Source: Dugong dugon (lineage: Eukaryota; Chordata; Mammalia; Sirenia; Dugongidae). From it: DNA of 64,000 bases. The DNA lies in contig CM057480.1 of NCBI GenBank assembly GCA_030035585.1, positions 2,959,001 through 3,023,000 of the forward strand, in the 5' to 3' direction. This document shows positions 24,717-37,872 of the stretch, in pieces (positions within the stretch are counted from its first letter, which is position 1; every line of letters begins with the position of its first letter). A program made the translations under genes and the position numbers. The notes beneath the pieces are model-generated. The model made no database searches. It was not told where the DNA came from and saw only the letters and a list, made by a program, of their open reading frames with translations.

Positions 24717-26129
24717 CATATTACTAAGTTAGTAGGATCTTGACTGGGAGATGGATCAAGTCATTCTCTCATCTCTTCTAAAGATTACTCTTTATTTTTT
24801 CAGCTTTCTCACCTCCCTTTTCAAGTCCTCTACCACAACTCTCAAATTTGGTGGCTACACTTGTGAGCTAGCAGAGCATGCATCACTGTAAATTATTCCT
24901 AAATTTGATCTTTTTCAAAGTTAAGTTCCCCAACCGTCTCCTGTTGGAGAGGTTTTTAACTTGGTATACGAACAGCTTGAGAAGTAGGGGGGGAACATGA
25001 AGCCTTAAAATCCCATACAAAACTGTGAATGTGCGTGCATTTTATAGGAAGCGACCCAGGTGTTTTTATCATCAGATTCTCGAAGGAGTCTGTGATCCTC
25101 ATAGAGCTAAGAGCCACTGTCTAATTGCTGTTAAATAAGCAGCTTTCATAAGCAGATCCTTTCTGTATCAATGTTTTAAGGTACAACGAGGAATTAAAGT
25201 ATTTGTGGCTGGAATGACCTATAAATTTAAAACTTTATTATAATTCTCATTGTGCTATTGTTTTAGAAAAGAGAAAGAAGATGTTGAATTAAGTGGCTCT
25301 TCATGTATGTGTCTGTTACTTTGGTGTGGAATCTGCCCTTTCTTGTAACTAAAGCTAGTCTAATTCGTTTTATTTAAAACGTCTTCTGCATGTAACTGGG
25401 CTAACATTACTGACAGTGCATTAAGAGTGTTTCATGTGAGTAAAAGAAATCACTTTTGCCTACAATTGTTTTTCATGGAAATATTAGTTCTTTTTAATTG
25501 TGGATTATAATTCTAAAATTATATTACCTAAGATTTTAATGTCTTAGGACCTAAAACATTAAGAAGAAAAGCCCAGATAAAAAGTCTAGTATTTCCTGTG
25601 TTCAAGGGTCATGAAGATAAGTGTCTCTTTTTTTAATCTCTGTGAAATGTATGCAGTTTAGGCAGTCAATGTGCTAGATTTGTGTGGAGGTGGGGGTGAT
25701 TTGGGTAAGAGGCTTAATATGCAGGTGGTGACTAACCCAAGTCTTGAGAGATGACTAGGACTTGGACGCCAGAGAAGGCAGGGTTTAGTTTCATGCCAGT
25801 CATGATCACCTCTCACTGCTCCTGAGCCTTGCTTTTACTCCTTTCAAATGATTCTTCCTCTCAATTCTTCCTCATTTCTCTGACTGCCTTCTGTCTGCGA
25901 GCCCATGGTATAAGTTGGCATGTGACAGTCACAATCTAAAATATAAATTGCTAGTAATTTCATAGTGAAATAAATGGTGCATACACAAACAGTAGAACTA
26001 TCAGTTACCAGAAGGAAGAATCTTCCCATATTAAAAATTTCTTCTAATTTCAATACATTTTTTGTGAAGAGAGAATGTTGACGATGTGAATAGGAAAGCA
26101 AAGGCATGAGGCCCAGGAATGGAGTTGAG

Positions 26130-26290
26130 TTTGTATTGCACGCTTGTGCTGATGCTTTTTACGTAGGTTTTCATGTCACATTATAGGACAGGTACCACTG
26201 TCTCCATTTTATAGGTAAGGAGATAGATGATTGAAGTAAACAACTTGCTTAGTCATTGACAGAGCCAGAATTTGAAGGTCTGAGGTAGTG
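26130..26290 (-). repeat. MIR (antisense), degraded
   Basis: ttataggacaggtaccactg ... ctccattttataggtaagg ... agagccagaatttgaa is the complement of the MIR 3' and core segment. Confidence 0.65.
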
Positions 26291-27074
26291 CCACAGCTGC
26301 TAATGAATTGGAAGGTGAAGGGAGCAAGAAGGAAAGGTCTAAGTCTGCCTGACTTTCAGATAGTCTTAGTTTAGCCACCTTTCCATGAGCCTAATGATCC
26401 TATTTTTAAATTGAGTGTCTTAATCAGTAGTGTGTTGATGACCCGAAAGAGAAAATGCAGTTACTGAGGTTTCCTGATTTGAAATTGAAGGCATGGCTCC
26501 GTCCCTGACTTAATAAACCTTATTTGTTGACAGAGGTGATGACCAGCTGTATTCAGGGGGCTGTGGTTTTCTTTTAATAAAACCACTTTATCCTCACTTC
26601 AAGTGAACCTTTGAAAGCAGAGTGTATGTTTCATTTCCATTAATTTAATCTAAAAGTATGAAAACATAATTTTCCAGAAAGTCTCAAACAAATATAAACC
26701 TATCTTTTAAGCAATTGTCGGCGTTTGTTCAGCCTGCGGTCCTTTCTTGCTAAGCACACCCAGGATGATGAGAACTTACTGCTTTCCTGACTGTGGAGGA
26801 GAGGCATCCTCTGCTTTGTGATTGGTATCCAGGAACCCAGTTTGCTGAAATGTTTTCCCATTTGGCCACTGGGGCTATTAATTAAAGAAAAGCCAATTGT
26901 CAGTTTAAACAGTGTCTAAAAATACCTGGGAAAGGAAGCTTTTTGTTCTTCCAGAGAAGGAGAAATCTCTTGAGTAAAAATCAGGATAGCTTGTCGTCTT
27001 CTTCCTGTTCTTTTTATGTAGTTAGCATAGATTGAGCCAGTGTTGCATGGTGTCTTTATGGGTCGGTGGTCTGG

Positions 27075-27210
27075 AGAGTTAGGAGATCTGAATGCTGCTC
27101 CTAGCTTTATGACCTGGGGCATGTTACTTAATCCCTCTGTGCTGCGGGTTTTTTACTGTAAAATAAAAGGATCAGGCTAGAGGAGCTCTAAGGAGTCATC
27201 TAGCTCTTAA
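27075..27210 (+). repeat. MIR (sense), partial
   Basis: ctagctttatgacctggggc, atgttacttaatccctctgtg: the MIR core with the usual tgtgaccttgggcaagttac pattern. Confidence 0.7.
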
Positions 27211-27464
27211 AAGTAATTCTAGGGTTGCTTCCAGGGTCTGTTAGCCAAGGGGTTTCTTCTGTTTTCTTCACATTTACCACTGTGCAGAAGTATTCAAGGG
27301 AGGAGCACTTAAAGTCTGCCCAAATGCCTTGCCTTTCTGTATAGGAGTGGCCTTACTGGGCAGATTCTTAGTGGAATATGTGTTTTGAGTTTTTTTTAAT
27401 GTAATGAAAGAATTGCCTTTACTGTTTTACCCGAGTATACGTTTATCAGATAGGTTTAGGTGCT

Positions 27465-27650
27465 GTCCAGTACAGTAGCTGTTAGCAACATGTGGGTAAT
27501 TAGATTTAAATAGATTAAAATCAAATTAAAAATTTAGTTCCCCACTTGTGCTTTCAGCATTTCATGTGGCTAGTGGCCACCATATCAGACAACACAAATA
27601 CAGAACATTTCCATTGCCACAGAAAGTTCTATTCGATAGTGCTGGCTTAA
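27465..27650. mobile_element. MER5-like hAT-Charlie fragment
   Basis: catgtggctagtggccaccat, gaacatttccattgcc and ttctattcgatagtgctgg are characteristic of MER5A-type elements. Confidence 0.7.
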
Positions 27651-29481
27651 GGTATAGTTTATGGCTATGGAATGAATTATATTCTGTGTTCAAATTAACT
27701 GGCCTTGTGGAGTTTACACTTTATTCTGTAGTATTCTCAAGTCTTTTAGCCATTTTAAAAATGGGGCTAGAAAGAAAAACTGTTTAAATGTGGAGGTATA
27801 TCAATTCTTAATAAGATATTTTTATTTAAATTATTTTTATAATAGGCATAATTGAAAATAAATATGAAATGTTCTGTCTTAACTACATCTTTGATGGGAT
27901 GTACTCTTTACTGATGGGTTTTTAAAAAGTGCTTTTGTGGGATAGGTGGAATGAAAAGAAAGAGTAGAATAAAGGGAAGATTGGACAGGATCACATGAAC
28001 TTTCTTACACCATGTATATCACCCTAGTACCTCAAATAGTAGCTGGGGTGCTGGAGCATGGAGAATTAACCTACCTGCATAGCACAAGGCTATTTAAATG
28101 ATCCAAGTTAACTAGCCTAGAACTGGTTACCATTTAATAAACTATATCCACCTTAATGGGCTAAGGCACATGCCTTCAAACATTTGTGGTATTGCCTGAT
28201 GTTCAAAGAAAGGGAAGGGTTTTGCTTGGCTTCTTGTAGATTATTATGTGCTTCTGTTGCATAACAAAAAATGTAAATCAATGATGAATACTACAGATCA
28301 GAACACGCTATTGGAAATCAGAAATTGTGGAATCCTACTGATGCTTATAACAAACTTCGGATTAGGTTTGATCACATACCTCAGTGCACACAGCAGATGT
28401 CAGCCAGGATTTTTTGTGAAATTATGCTCAAAGATGCTGACCCAAATAAGGCATTAAGTTGTGGTGTTGCAACTGAATTACTGTTTCTGAATTTGAAATG
28501 AATGGTCAGGCATAGGCACATCTTTTTGTTTCACCTGCATGATGATCATGCTGGATTGCCACGTGGTGTCGAGAATTAGTTCTTTTTGGAAAAGATAGTG
28601 TTGATTAGCTATGAACCCAGTTGTATGTGGATTCTTAGTCAATGCAAATTAGTTTAACGCTTTGGACTTTGAAGTTCTGAAAGATCAGACATTCCTTATA
28701 GTTTCAGGTGGTTAGGGTCTAGGGACTAGCCATTTGATTTTACCTGACTCAGGACTTAATATTCCAGTGCTAATCCCTAAATGTGAAAAATTTTAGAATT
28801 GCATTTAATTTAGTCAGCTGCCAGGCTGCGGTCAATTTTTTTTTCTAACAGTCTTCTTAATTTCATGACTTGATAACTTTAGCAGTTCTAAAATACCCAG
28901 TTTCGTCTAATTAGAAGTAGCTGTTTATATTAAGGACGCACAGTCAGAGGCTGTCATTTCATTTAATTGTTCTTTTCCAGTCAGGAGTGCTGAAAGAAAA
29001 GAAACTGAAATTCTCTGCAGTGAGCGTGAAATTATAACCAAAGTCCCTGTGGGGCAATACACTGTCTCCTTAAAAGATATCTGTGATAAGGTAGACGTTT
29101 CTTCCTGCCTTGGATAAACTGAGATCCACAATAAGAAGTTGACGAAGATTTACTTTTAATGCTGAACTAAGTTTCTGTTTGTTAATAAGTATACTCCTTT
29201 ATTTTCATCTTGATATTTTGAGCTCGCTTGGTCATACACAGAGTCTACAAGTGGTCGGGCATACATACACCTGATAAAATGAGAACGTTCCACGATTACT
29301 TCTCCTTTCTTTCCAGCCAAAGCATGTGGCTGCCCAGAACTCAGCTTTTGAAGCTAAGTTGTCCAGACCTGGTGTTGTTAGAAGGAAGGAAGGTGTTACT
29401 CTTCTGTTAACCGATTGTGCTCGATTGTTCTGATAACCTCTAAGCAGTGATTAACTGTCGGTCTACTTTATCCTTTCCCAG

Positions 29482-29538
29482 GAAGATTCGGAAAAGGCCA
29501 GGTATTCCCACCGGTCCAGTCATCATCGTCCTTATCTG
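29482..29538 (+). CDS. LRRFIP2: LRRFIP2 exon 3 (Ser/His/Arg-rich)
   Basis: 57 bases, 19 codons (EDSEKARYSHRSSHHRPYL), phase 0-0, acceptor tcctttcccag. Donor gtttgt is weak (T at +3 and +4). First of the middle cassette exons; only 98 bases of intron separate it from exon 4, so the two may be spliced as a unit by exon definition across a very short intron. Confidence 0.88.
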
Positions 29539-29636
29539 GTTTGTAGTAACCTATAAACTTGCCCCTAACGCTTTTCCCTGTTAGCTTAAAGTAGTCACTC
29601 ATGAATTTTTACTATGTTTGTTCTTATTTTTATCAG
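29539..29636 (+). other. Intron 3, only 98 bases
   Basis: Separates exons 3 and 4. Close to the lower size limit for efficient mammalian introns and flanked by a weak donor (gtttgt) and a T-rich acceptor. Confidence 0.85.
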
Positions 29637-29681
29637 GGAGTTGAGGATGCAATGTATGTTCGAAGTCTTGGCAGCCACAGG
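29637..29681 (+). CDS. LRRFIP2: LRRFIP2 exon 4 (GVEDAMYVRSLGSHR)
   Basis: 45 bases, 15 codons, phase 0-0. Acceptor ttatttttatcag is good, donor gttggt is weak. The same V-E-D-x-x-Y-V-R-S-L-G-S-H-R pattern is known in LRRFIP family members, where it precedes the YD..KDRSSRL peptide, exactly the order seen here with exon 5. Confidence 0.9.
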
Positions 29682-30856
29682 GTTGGTATTTTAAGTTGCT
29701 TACACCGTAATAGTAAAGCTTGTATGTGTGAGCTTTCTGCATCATCCTTGGCTAAACAATCTGACGGTGTCCATATGTTCCTTTGTCTCTTCAAAAAAAA
29801 ACAGAAACTATCATAGATGTCTTTTTGTTGGAAAATGATGCTTTCCTCTCAAATTATTGCTGTACAGTAAATCAGTTTTTAAATTGCATATTTTCATCTA
29901 TTATATGTTTCTACTCTTTCTATAGAAGGACTTTTGATTTTGGAAAATCAAAGAAAACAATAAGATTGAGTTTATAGACTAACCTCTGCTTGGTTCTGAC
30001 TTTCAGGCTTTCTCCGTTTTTCATATTTAAAAAAATGATAATTAAATGGGAAATAATTTTGAGCCTTGGGTGACTAATTATAATTTTGCTGCATGGAAAA
30101 ATTGAGATATTGATTTGGCACATTCCCTGCTTGTTATATGTATAGGAGTTACCATGCGTTGACATTTCGATGAACATTTTATGGAACGTTCACAGCTTTT
30201 AGCATGTAATTGCTGCTACTCAAGATACATGAGAAGCTGCTCCTTAAAGGCTTACGTATGTGCTGTGAGTGATCACTCTTTAAGAATTGTGCACTAAATC
30301 TTAAAGCAAGGCTTTTAATTTGCACATTGATAATATTGTATATGTACTTGCTTACACCTAGATTTTTCATCAGTAAAATGATCTTTCATGTTAAGGTCTG
30401 TATTTGTTAACTTTCCGTAAGTCCTTTTTCTTTCTGCCTTGTTTAATGTGTAAAAAATACATTATAGTAAACTAAAGTGTCTTCTGGCTTGTTCATTATT
30501 GACATGTTTGTATTTTTAAGTCTTCCATACAGGTTATTTTCATGTTAGTGAATGTAATCTCCTGTCTTTTTAGAGTAAGCTAGTAAACTAATTTTTGAGC
30601 CATAAACATTTTGCTTACTTATGAAACTTTAGACTTACAAGAATATTAACAAGCCTTTACAGAAATCTAAGACAATCAGCAGCTTAAAAATAATGGCACA
30701 GGAGAAAAGCTTTAAGATAATAAATGTGTCATGCTTCTCCTTGGAGATAACTTTGATTTTTTCTCTTTAAATACTTTGAAAAGAATCATACATGGAGTTG
30801 GTATTGAAAGCTTAAAAGTTGAGTATCAAGGACTGTGAAAACAACTACCCCGCCTA

Positions 30857-30875
30857 CCCCCCCCCCCCCCCCCCC
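30857..30875. repeat. Homopolymer C run (19 C)
   Basis: Unbroken C run followed by gcacc. G-rich on the - strand, and a likely site of length variation or sequencing error. Confidence 0.9.
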
Positions 30876-31848
30876 GCACCTTTAATTGTAGGGCTTTTTC
30901 CTTTGCTTTCAGCTATGATGTTCCTAGTGTGAATTTTTACATAGTGGTTCTGAAACTGGTCACATTTAAATTTGTATGTGGCCCCAGGGAAACTTGATTA
31001 CATGTTAGTTTAACCTAAAGGTAAAAGTGACTGAATTTGACCTAATGTAGGAGTCTTAAAAAACAAATCTGCAAATAAACCAACAAACAAAAAGAAATGT
31101 GCAGTTAAACTGTTGGAGGAATTATTTACCCCGAGTGTCTATAAAGTAATGAGACTGATTTTCTTTTGATGGAAATTGTATCATTAAAAAAATTTAAGAC
31201 ATAACTAGAACACTTTTTATTTTATTGTGGTAATTGTGAAAAGTTGTTACCACGGGAAAAAGGGTAAGTGCTGAATATTTTCAAAAATTAGTGTGTGATC
31301 TTAAAGATTAATGAAAGGTTTATACCCTAGAGACTGTAGTACTTTACTGAGAGTATATATCCAACATGCTTTAAGTATTTAGATTTTCCTGGAAATATAT
31401 CTGAAAGCTCATTAATAACACAATTTAAAAGAAATAATAATTAAGTTTTAAAATTTTTTTTTTGTTTTTCCTAGGTAATATTGGGAGTTCTAAATTTTCA
31501 TCAGATTATTTGCTTTTAAAGATAGCTTTATCATCTTCATTTAGCTGAATATATGGCCAACTGTGTTCTCTATAAAAATAAATGTGAGGACCTAAACCAC
31601 AGACCTGAATTTTCTTGTGGCTTGCCATATAGTTTTGAGGCTGTGGTATTTTTCTGCTCGTTATTTTTTTTTTAAGAAACTTTACTTATGAACCGTGTAT
31701 TTTAAAATGCTAGTACTTTTTGAACCTTGTATTTGGTATATGAACGTTAGCAGTGCCTGGATGTGAGGAGATGTGTATTTATGGTTTTATGCTATCTTGT
31801 TAGGACTTTGACCTTTTGTCTAATTAACTTTCAGGTACTACCTTTTTG

Positions 31849-32129
31849 TTCTTTTTGATTGTGCTATAGGTGAAAGTTTACAGCACAGATCAGTTTCTCA
31901 TTCAAAAATACGCATACAAATTGTTTTGTGACATTGGTTGCGATCCCCGCATTGTGTCCGCATTTTCCCCCTTTCCCTTTCCACCCTAGGTTCCGTGTGT
32001 CCACTTGTCCAGTTTTGCTGTCTCTTCTGCTTTCTTCTCCTTGCTTTTGGGCAGTTGTTGCCCATTTGGTCTCATATACTTGAATGAACTAAGAAGCACA
32101 TCCCTCACGTGTGTTGTTTGTCTTATAGG
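31849..32129 (-). mobile_element. L1 3' fragment (antisense) with 18-base TSD
   Basis: 281 bases of L1 3'UTR (tgtgctataggtgaaagttt ... gtgtgttgtttgtcttatagg). Flanks tcaggtactacctttttg (31831-31848) and tcaggtactgcctttttg (32130-32147) differ at one position, a clear target-site duplication. Confidence 0.92.
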
Positions 32130-32896
32130 TCAGGTACTGCCTTTTTGAAAGGTGACCTGTCAAAAGGTATTCAGGCTGGAAACATTGGTGTCGATCCTGT
32201 AGACATTCAGTATAGGAATTAAAAGAGCAAAGGTAGTTCAAGAGTGTTGGTGGTGTGGTGAGAAAGGAGGATTATATCAAAACCCTGAGATTAGAATTGA
32301 AACAGTCTGTATCTATTAGTTATGATGATTAGACCATTGACAATGTGGAACATCAGTGGCTGCCTTAAAAAAAAACTCACAAAGCTTGGTTATACTGTCG
32401 TCTCTCACTGCTTTATATGCTGGAATACAAGAAGACTGTAAGATGATCCAAATGAGGTGAGCTTGAATCAGAGCAGTCAGGCATACATTGCTATTTCTCA
32501 TTGGTGGACATGTTTAGTTCCTATTTATGTATCAATGGCCTTAGTATAATTTAATGAATTTATTTTTCTTAAAATGTTTGCAATTTGTGTTTTATCATTA
32601 CACTGCTTAATTCCATTGAAGAACCCATCCAAGGATATAACTGGGACACACTGGAGCAGAGCCAGTACCCCCAAAAGGAAAGACATTATGGTGTGTAGCC
32701 CAGAAAAATGCATGGTGTTACACGGTGTTAGGTATTATGCGTTCGCTGCTGGTTGACTCAGCTTTCTGGGGTTTTGAGAAGTAGGTACATTCTGATAGAA
32801 ATTGATGCTCGGTTAGCTTTGTTTCCACACCTCTTTGCTGTTATGTTTTGTTTCCAAATGAAAACTTAACAGGCAAATTGTTCTGAGAGTTTTAAA

Positions 32897-32922
32897 ATAT
32901 ATATATATATATATATATATAT
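32897..32922. repeat. (AT)13 microsatellite
   Basis: 26 bases of uninterrupted alternating AT. Confidence 0.95.
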
Positions 32923-33539
32923 GTTTTGGTAAATGTTAATAACAAATTTGGAAATATTTTAGCTAGAGCCATTGATATTTTTGATTTTTTCTCCTTTGAG
33001 GAATCATTTTGCTTTTAAAATAACATAAATATCAACTGTTATTTATTGGACGAGTTCTTTTTCTTTGCCCCATGTTCTAGTAGCAGTTTGGATGTCCGAG
33101 TCATGAATTTCTCTGTCAGATAGATTCAGCAATTTTTTAAACCCAGCTGAACTCACCATTATATTTTGGAAAAGGAAACGGAACAGATTAATTTCAGTTC
33201 AACTGTGTTAAATCCTATGCTGAAGAAATAAGACGGCTACTCTCTTCAGTGAAATTTACCTGGTTGGGAGGATGGAATAGTTTATATGCTAGAATGTGTG
33301 GCTTGAGTAATATATGTTTTGATCATTTTTTTTTCCTTTCCCTTTTAAACAAATGGGTTAGATATTAACTGAGAAAAGTAAATTAAATTTACTGTAGATA
33401 AGGAACTTTATTTTCAGGCAAATAACACCTCGGAAAGTTTCATTATACATTTTAGACAATTTTGGATAAACAAAATTTTGTTACACATGCAATAGTAACA
33501 CTCTTATTGCTTGTCTTTTCTGGTAGTTTTTAGGATTAA

Positions 33540-33699
33540 AAAAAAAAAAGCAAAACCCATTGCCATTGGGTCGATTCTGACTCATAGCGACTGTACAGGA
33601 CAGAGTAGACCTGCCCCATAGGGTTTCCAAGGAGTGGCTGGTGGATTCGAACTGTCCACCTTCTGGTTAGCAGCTGAGCTCTTAACCACTGTGCTCCAA
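33540..33699 (-). mobile_element. AfroSINE (antisense) with poly(A) tail
   Basis: Starts with an A-run and caaaacccattgcc on +, and ends cttaaccactgtgctcc. B box complement ggattcgaact intact. Confidence 0.92.
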
Positions 33700-34581
33700 A
33701 GATACATTTACCAAACAATAAATATTTAAACTGCCAGAGGAACTTGTTCATTACTTTTGTTTTATACCTTGGTGTCCTGGCTGAGATTGCTTCAGACAGG
33801 TAAGTCAGAATGCTTAAAGAAATAATGTTTGGAAACCACAAATCTGAGTACAGTAGTTATTACTTAGGTATTTGGATTTGAAATGTGACATTACATATTT
33901 TACTTTTTTTCTTTTTTAAGGACCCTACATAAAATGTAGGTTTACTGGTCTTAACATACATTTTATATATTTTTCTTTGATTTACATTTACTGTAGCACT
34001 TGTGTGTATACTTTGATCTGACCCCATCTCTCAGTTTGTTCAGCATTTTTAATGGGGAAGGTTTTTGACGAAGGATGTCTTTCAGGTGTGTTTCTGCAGG
34101 CAGATCCAAGGGAACTCTCCCCATTTTGATGCTGTTGTTTTTCCTAAGCTTAACCCTGCCAATTCTGTACTCTTGCTTCATTTGCCTGTCCATGTTTCAA
34201 ATGATGGGAAAATAATGAAAAGTAAAGCATCTTTTGACTTCAGAATGCTTAATCCCTGCATTTAAAGGTTCCTTAGGGTGTTTTGTGCTGTTGTGTACTG
34301 AGATTGAATTCTCACCATTAAGATTATGAGTTCTGTTACTTAGAAGAGAAATAGACATGCAATTTTAAATACACACAGTTTAGCAACAGTTTATAGTAGA
34401 GGAAAGTGGGTGGGGGGGAGAATAGTCTTTAATTCAAGTGCAATAACCTTCGCATTCGATAATATTTGACTTTAAAAAATAGTGCTGGACTTTTAATAAT
34501 TTTGCAAATGTTCCTTTTTTTTCCTCTTTGTATTTCTGAATTTGGAAATACATCCAACTCTCACCTTTTTCTGAAATCCAG

Positions 34582-34623
34582 TATGATGCTATCAAGGATA
34601 GATCCTCCAGACTTCCATCATTA
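34582..34623 (+). CDS. LRRFIP2: LRRFIP2 exon 5 (YDAIKDRSSRLPSL)
   Basis: 42 bases, 14 codons, phase 0-0; acceptor ctgaaatccag, donor gtacgt. A micro-sized exon with the conserved KDRSSRL motif that follows GSHR in the family. Its end is set by the only in-frame GT; reading on reaches a stop within two codons. Confidence 0.88.
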
Positions 34624-36128
34624 GTACGTAGTGCATGACTGTGTTAAATGTAGAGTTTTACTCTATCCACACCTGATGATGCTAATCATCGATTATGACT
34701 AACTTTCACGGGTTTGTTATGATGTTGTGGGGGAGCCAAACTTACTGTTTTGTAATTGCATGATAATTTATCATTTGAATAATAATTTTTCTTTTAGAAT
34801 TTCAAGATCAGTAAAAATGATTTGCTTCTCTGTTCAGGACTGCAATTGGTATTAACAACATCTTTTGTTAAAATGATGAGCCAGCCAGCCAGCTGATCCG
34901 CACTCATTGCCCAGTGAGGCGTGTTCCTCACAGGGTTTGGTTACACGCTGAGCTGTAGTAGTACGGGACCGGCTGTGCTTCATGTTATGTGTCATGAGCT
35001 AGCAGGTGTAAGGTCACTAACAGAAACATCCAGCAGTCCCAGGTGAAACCAGAGACACCAGTATGTCTGAGCATTTTGGTTTTAGTTTTTTTTTTTGTAG
35101 TATGTCATTTTAACCAAGGAAGTTAAGCTATAGCATGCTTTTCTTGGGTTAATATTATGTCAGTAGGTTACCTGAGTGTCTAGACTGTATAGGCATCTCT
35201 TAAAATGTTCAGGGTGATGTATAAAATGAAAGATATGTGTATTAAAAAAAGGAGTTCATGATCATTGATTTGAAGCCTAGCTGCACAGGTGTGAGACGGT
35301 TTGCCTAGAGCAGAGAGTGTTCACCTGTGTTTGGCAGTGGATAGAGAGGACACTTCCAGCTGCTCCCCTCATTTCGGGCAAGCAGTACATAGCCAGATTG
35401 AATTTCTTGTTTGCCAGTTGGCCTTTTTAGTAGTTCTGCTGTCCTTTACTGCCCCCTCATATACACTTGGCTCTCGGTACCCCTAGCAGAAGTTATGTAT
35501 TGAGACAGTTGTTTCTTCAAAGTTTCCTTATACAAGGTGATTGTCTAGTAATGCTCCTCCTGTGCTGGCCAGCCTGTGATGTCTTGGCTGGTTTCCCCCT
35601 GAGCAGCAGATGCTCTGGGGCCACCCACCTGGGCTGAGAGTGCTGTCTAGGGCAGTGCGGTGTCGTGTTCTTTGTTCTGTCAGTCCTCTTTTGGATGATC
35701 CAAAGGATTGCTTTTTGGCCTCTTTTTTTTTTTTTCTTGGTAAGGAAGACAGTAGAAGGAGGTCGACTCTCTTGTCACTCATACCTTTAGAAAGAAGATA
35801 GAGGGACTCCAGTGAGGTGTGGGGTGAAGATCCCTATGGATATCCTGTCTGGCTTTGAGTCCTAATTAAATTTTCCTTAGCTGGCTGGACATTGAATTGG
35901 ATGCTGGGCAGAGGGGGAGTGAGGGAGAGTGCAGATGTGAACTTAGAGGGGCCACGGATCTTGTCCACTCAAGTGCAGTGAGTCGGTTACTAACAGATGG
36001 GGAATAGATTGCATGTAGACTACTCTTTTTCTCATATGGACCCTTTGTGTGTATAATTTTAAGATTCACTGCATAAAAGTGCTTTTAAAACTTTGCCATT
36101 AAAGTTAATACAAAATATTCACTTCCAG
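34624..36128 (+). other. Intron 5 (1.5 kb)
   Basis: No repeat or exon that I recognise. Contains ccagccagccagctg at 34883 and several Alt-frame open stretches without splice support. Confidence 0.75.
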
Positions 36129-36194
36129 AGTCATTCCTATAGTCACTCCTACGGAATGAAGAGGAGGCCTTCCGGTTCTCATAAAGATCCCCTG
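36129..36194 (+). CDS. LRRFIP2: LRRFIP2 exon 6 (SHSYSHSYGMKRRPSGSH...)
   Basis: 66 bases, 22 codons, phase 0-0; acceptor acttccag, donor gttagt (weak at +3). Contains a doubled SHSY and a basic MKRRPSGS stretch that fits a basophilic kinase site (R-R-x-S), which is inference. Probably an alternatively spliced cassette. Confidence 0.85.
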
Positions 36195-36550
36195 GTTAGT
36201 TCTCTTGTGTCTTGTATGTCTCCTTCTGCTGTAAAATTCACTGATGATTTTTAGGGGACTTAAGAATTACGATTGCTTTGGGGTGCTCCTAAAGCATTAT
36301 CAGAACTTGTTAATGTATGTTACATGGTTTATCAGAACCCCATTAAAATAATTTTGTTTTCATTTAGAAGATTTAATGTCAGATTTAACATACGCTAACC
36401 CCAGGGGCTAGAGGTTGTAAGGTATCACAAGAACTCATTAACAAGGTATCTGCCTTTATGAACCATCTTTGGGATTAGACCTTAAGAGTAGCTTTAGTGA
36501 CATTCTCGTCCTTATTTTAGAAACTTGATTTGATTTAGTTTTGGTGTTAT

Positions 36551-36590
36551 GTTGTTGTTAGGTGCTGTCAAGTTGACCCCAACTCACAAA
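36551..36590 (-). mobile_element. AfroSINE tail fragment (antisense)
   Basis: gttgttgttaggtgctgtca agttgac is the complement of a SINE tail; the remainder is missing. Confidence 0.6.
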
Positions 36591-36979
36591 ATAGATTTCA
36601 TTTGGAAGGTGTTTCTAGGTCAGATTTTGGGAACGTGGAATGCATTTTCTGGTAGAAATAAAAAGTCTGATGGCGGAACTCCCATGTTAACTTGAAATCT
36701 CTTTAACCTATAATGTAATTAAACTACAGAACTGATAGTGTCCAGTCCAGCCTCCATGAAGACCATTTCTGTGGGGGAGAATGTCTCCAGAATGCCCGCT
36801 TGGGGCCCTTGGAGCACCTCCTTCCTGTCAGGCTGCCATAGGAGTACTGGCAAAGGAAGTGCAATCCGAGCTCCCTGCTGACTCTGACTTTGGTGGAGTG
36901 GAGAGAGGGTTGGGAGGCTTTGGCTGCTAGAAGGAGGGAGGGGAGACTGCTAGGGGTGCCGGAACACAGTGTCAGCAGT

Positions 36980-37196
36980 AGAGAACCAGAAAACCAAACC
37001 CACTGCCATGGAGTCGATTCCGACTCCCAGCAACCCCGCAGGCCAGAGTAGAACTGCCCCATAGGGTTTCTGAGGCTGTGTGATCTTTCGGACGCAGACT
37101 GCCACATGGTTCTCCCAAAGAGGGGCTAGTGGGTTCCAACTGCCAACCTTTCAGTTAGCAGCTGAGAGCTTAATCACTGCGCCACCAGGGCTCCTT
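36980..37196 (-). mobile_element. AfroSINE (antisense, long form) with 9-base TSD
   Basis: gaaaaccaaacccactgcc at the left and gcgccaccagggctcc at the right. Flanks gtcagcagt (36971-36979) and gtcatcagt (37197-37205) differ at one base. Includes the longer ggacgcagactgccacat middle, related to the copy at 1426. Confidence 0.9.
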
Positions 37197-37872
37197 GTCA
37201 TCAGTGCAGGAGTTTTTTAATTCAGGAATTGCCTGAATTTGCTTAGCGTTGAGTAAAATACATGACTAGAGAAAGGAAAGGGAATTTTATTATGATTTTC
37301 TCCCCCTCAGGTAAACACAGTGTATAAAGTTATTGTTTGTGCTATGTATTGAAAATGAAGCTGCTGTGTAGATAGTTCAGACTAACCATATTTAGCGCTC
37401 TCTTTTTTAAATAATTTAATTCAGTCAGTTTATTTTGACAAGTAGTGAGGCTAGGCAAAGTTTGGAATCAGATGACTGTTGAATCATTTCCATGGCTTTG
37501 CCAAATGGATTATAAAAGTGGTAATTATTTAGTTGTCCTGGATTTTCCAAGCACATTCCTAAGTATGACACTTAAATAAATCACTTATTTCCATTTCATT
37601 TTGACTGAGGGTTTATTGTTTTGTTTTTAAAGTAAAAAAAATTAGTAATGGCTTGGTTTGAAAATGGTTCAACTTTAATACCAGTCTTTTGAGAGACTTA
37701 ACAATAATTGTTATTTTAGTTTTTACTTTCAAACATGATCCAGTGCTTTAAAGACGTTGTTTTAGAGGAGAAGGGGTTTAAAATATCAAAATTTGCCTTT
37801 GTGTGTTCAGAGTATTGTTGTGTAGTATTAACGTTAATCTAAGAAAAATGTGTTTGCTGTTGCTTTTTGCAG

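Larger units (their letters stand above)
22404..29481 (+). other. Intron 2 (7.1 kb)
   Basis: Contains the L1 insertion at 22778, a TC-rich microsatellite near 24672-24716, MIR pieces at 26130 and 27075, and a hAT fragment at 27465. The stretches 23540-26125 and 27660-29481 look like ordinary unique intron; I see no recognisable exon. Confidence 0.8.
29682..34581 (+). other. Intron 4 (4.9 kb)
   Basis: Contains a 19-C run, an L1 3' fragment at 31849, an (AT)n run and an antisense AfroSINE at 33540. The rest (29690-30850, 30880-31830, 32150-32890, 32925-33535, 33700-34580) is AT-rich intron with no exon I can support. Confidence 0.8.
36195..37872 (+). other. Intron 6 (1.7 kb)
   Basis: Holds a SINE fragment at 36551-36590 and an AfroSINE at 36980-37196; otherwise unassigned AT-rich sequence. 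Confidence 0.75.
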
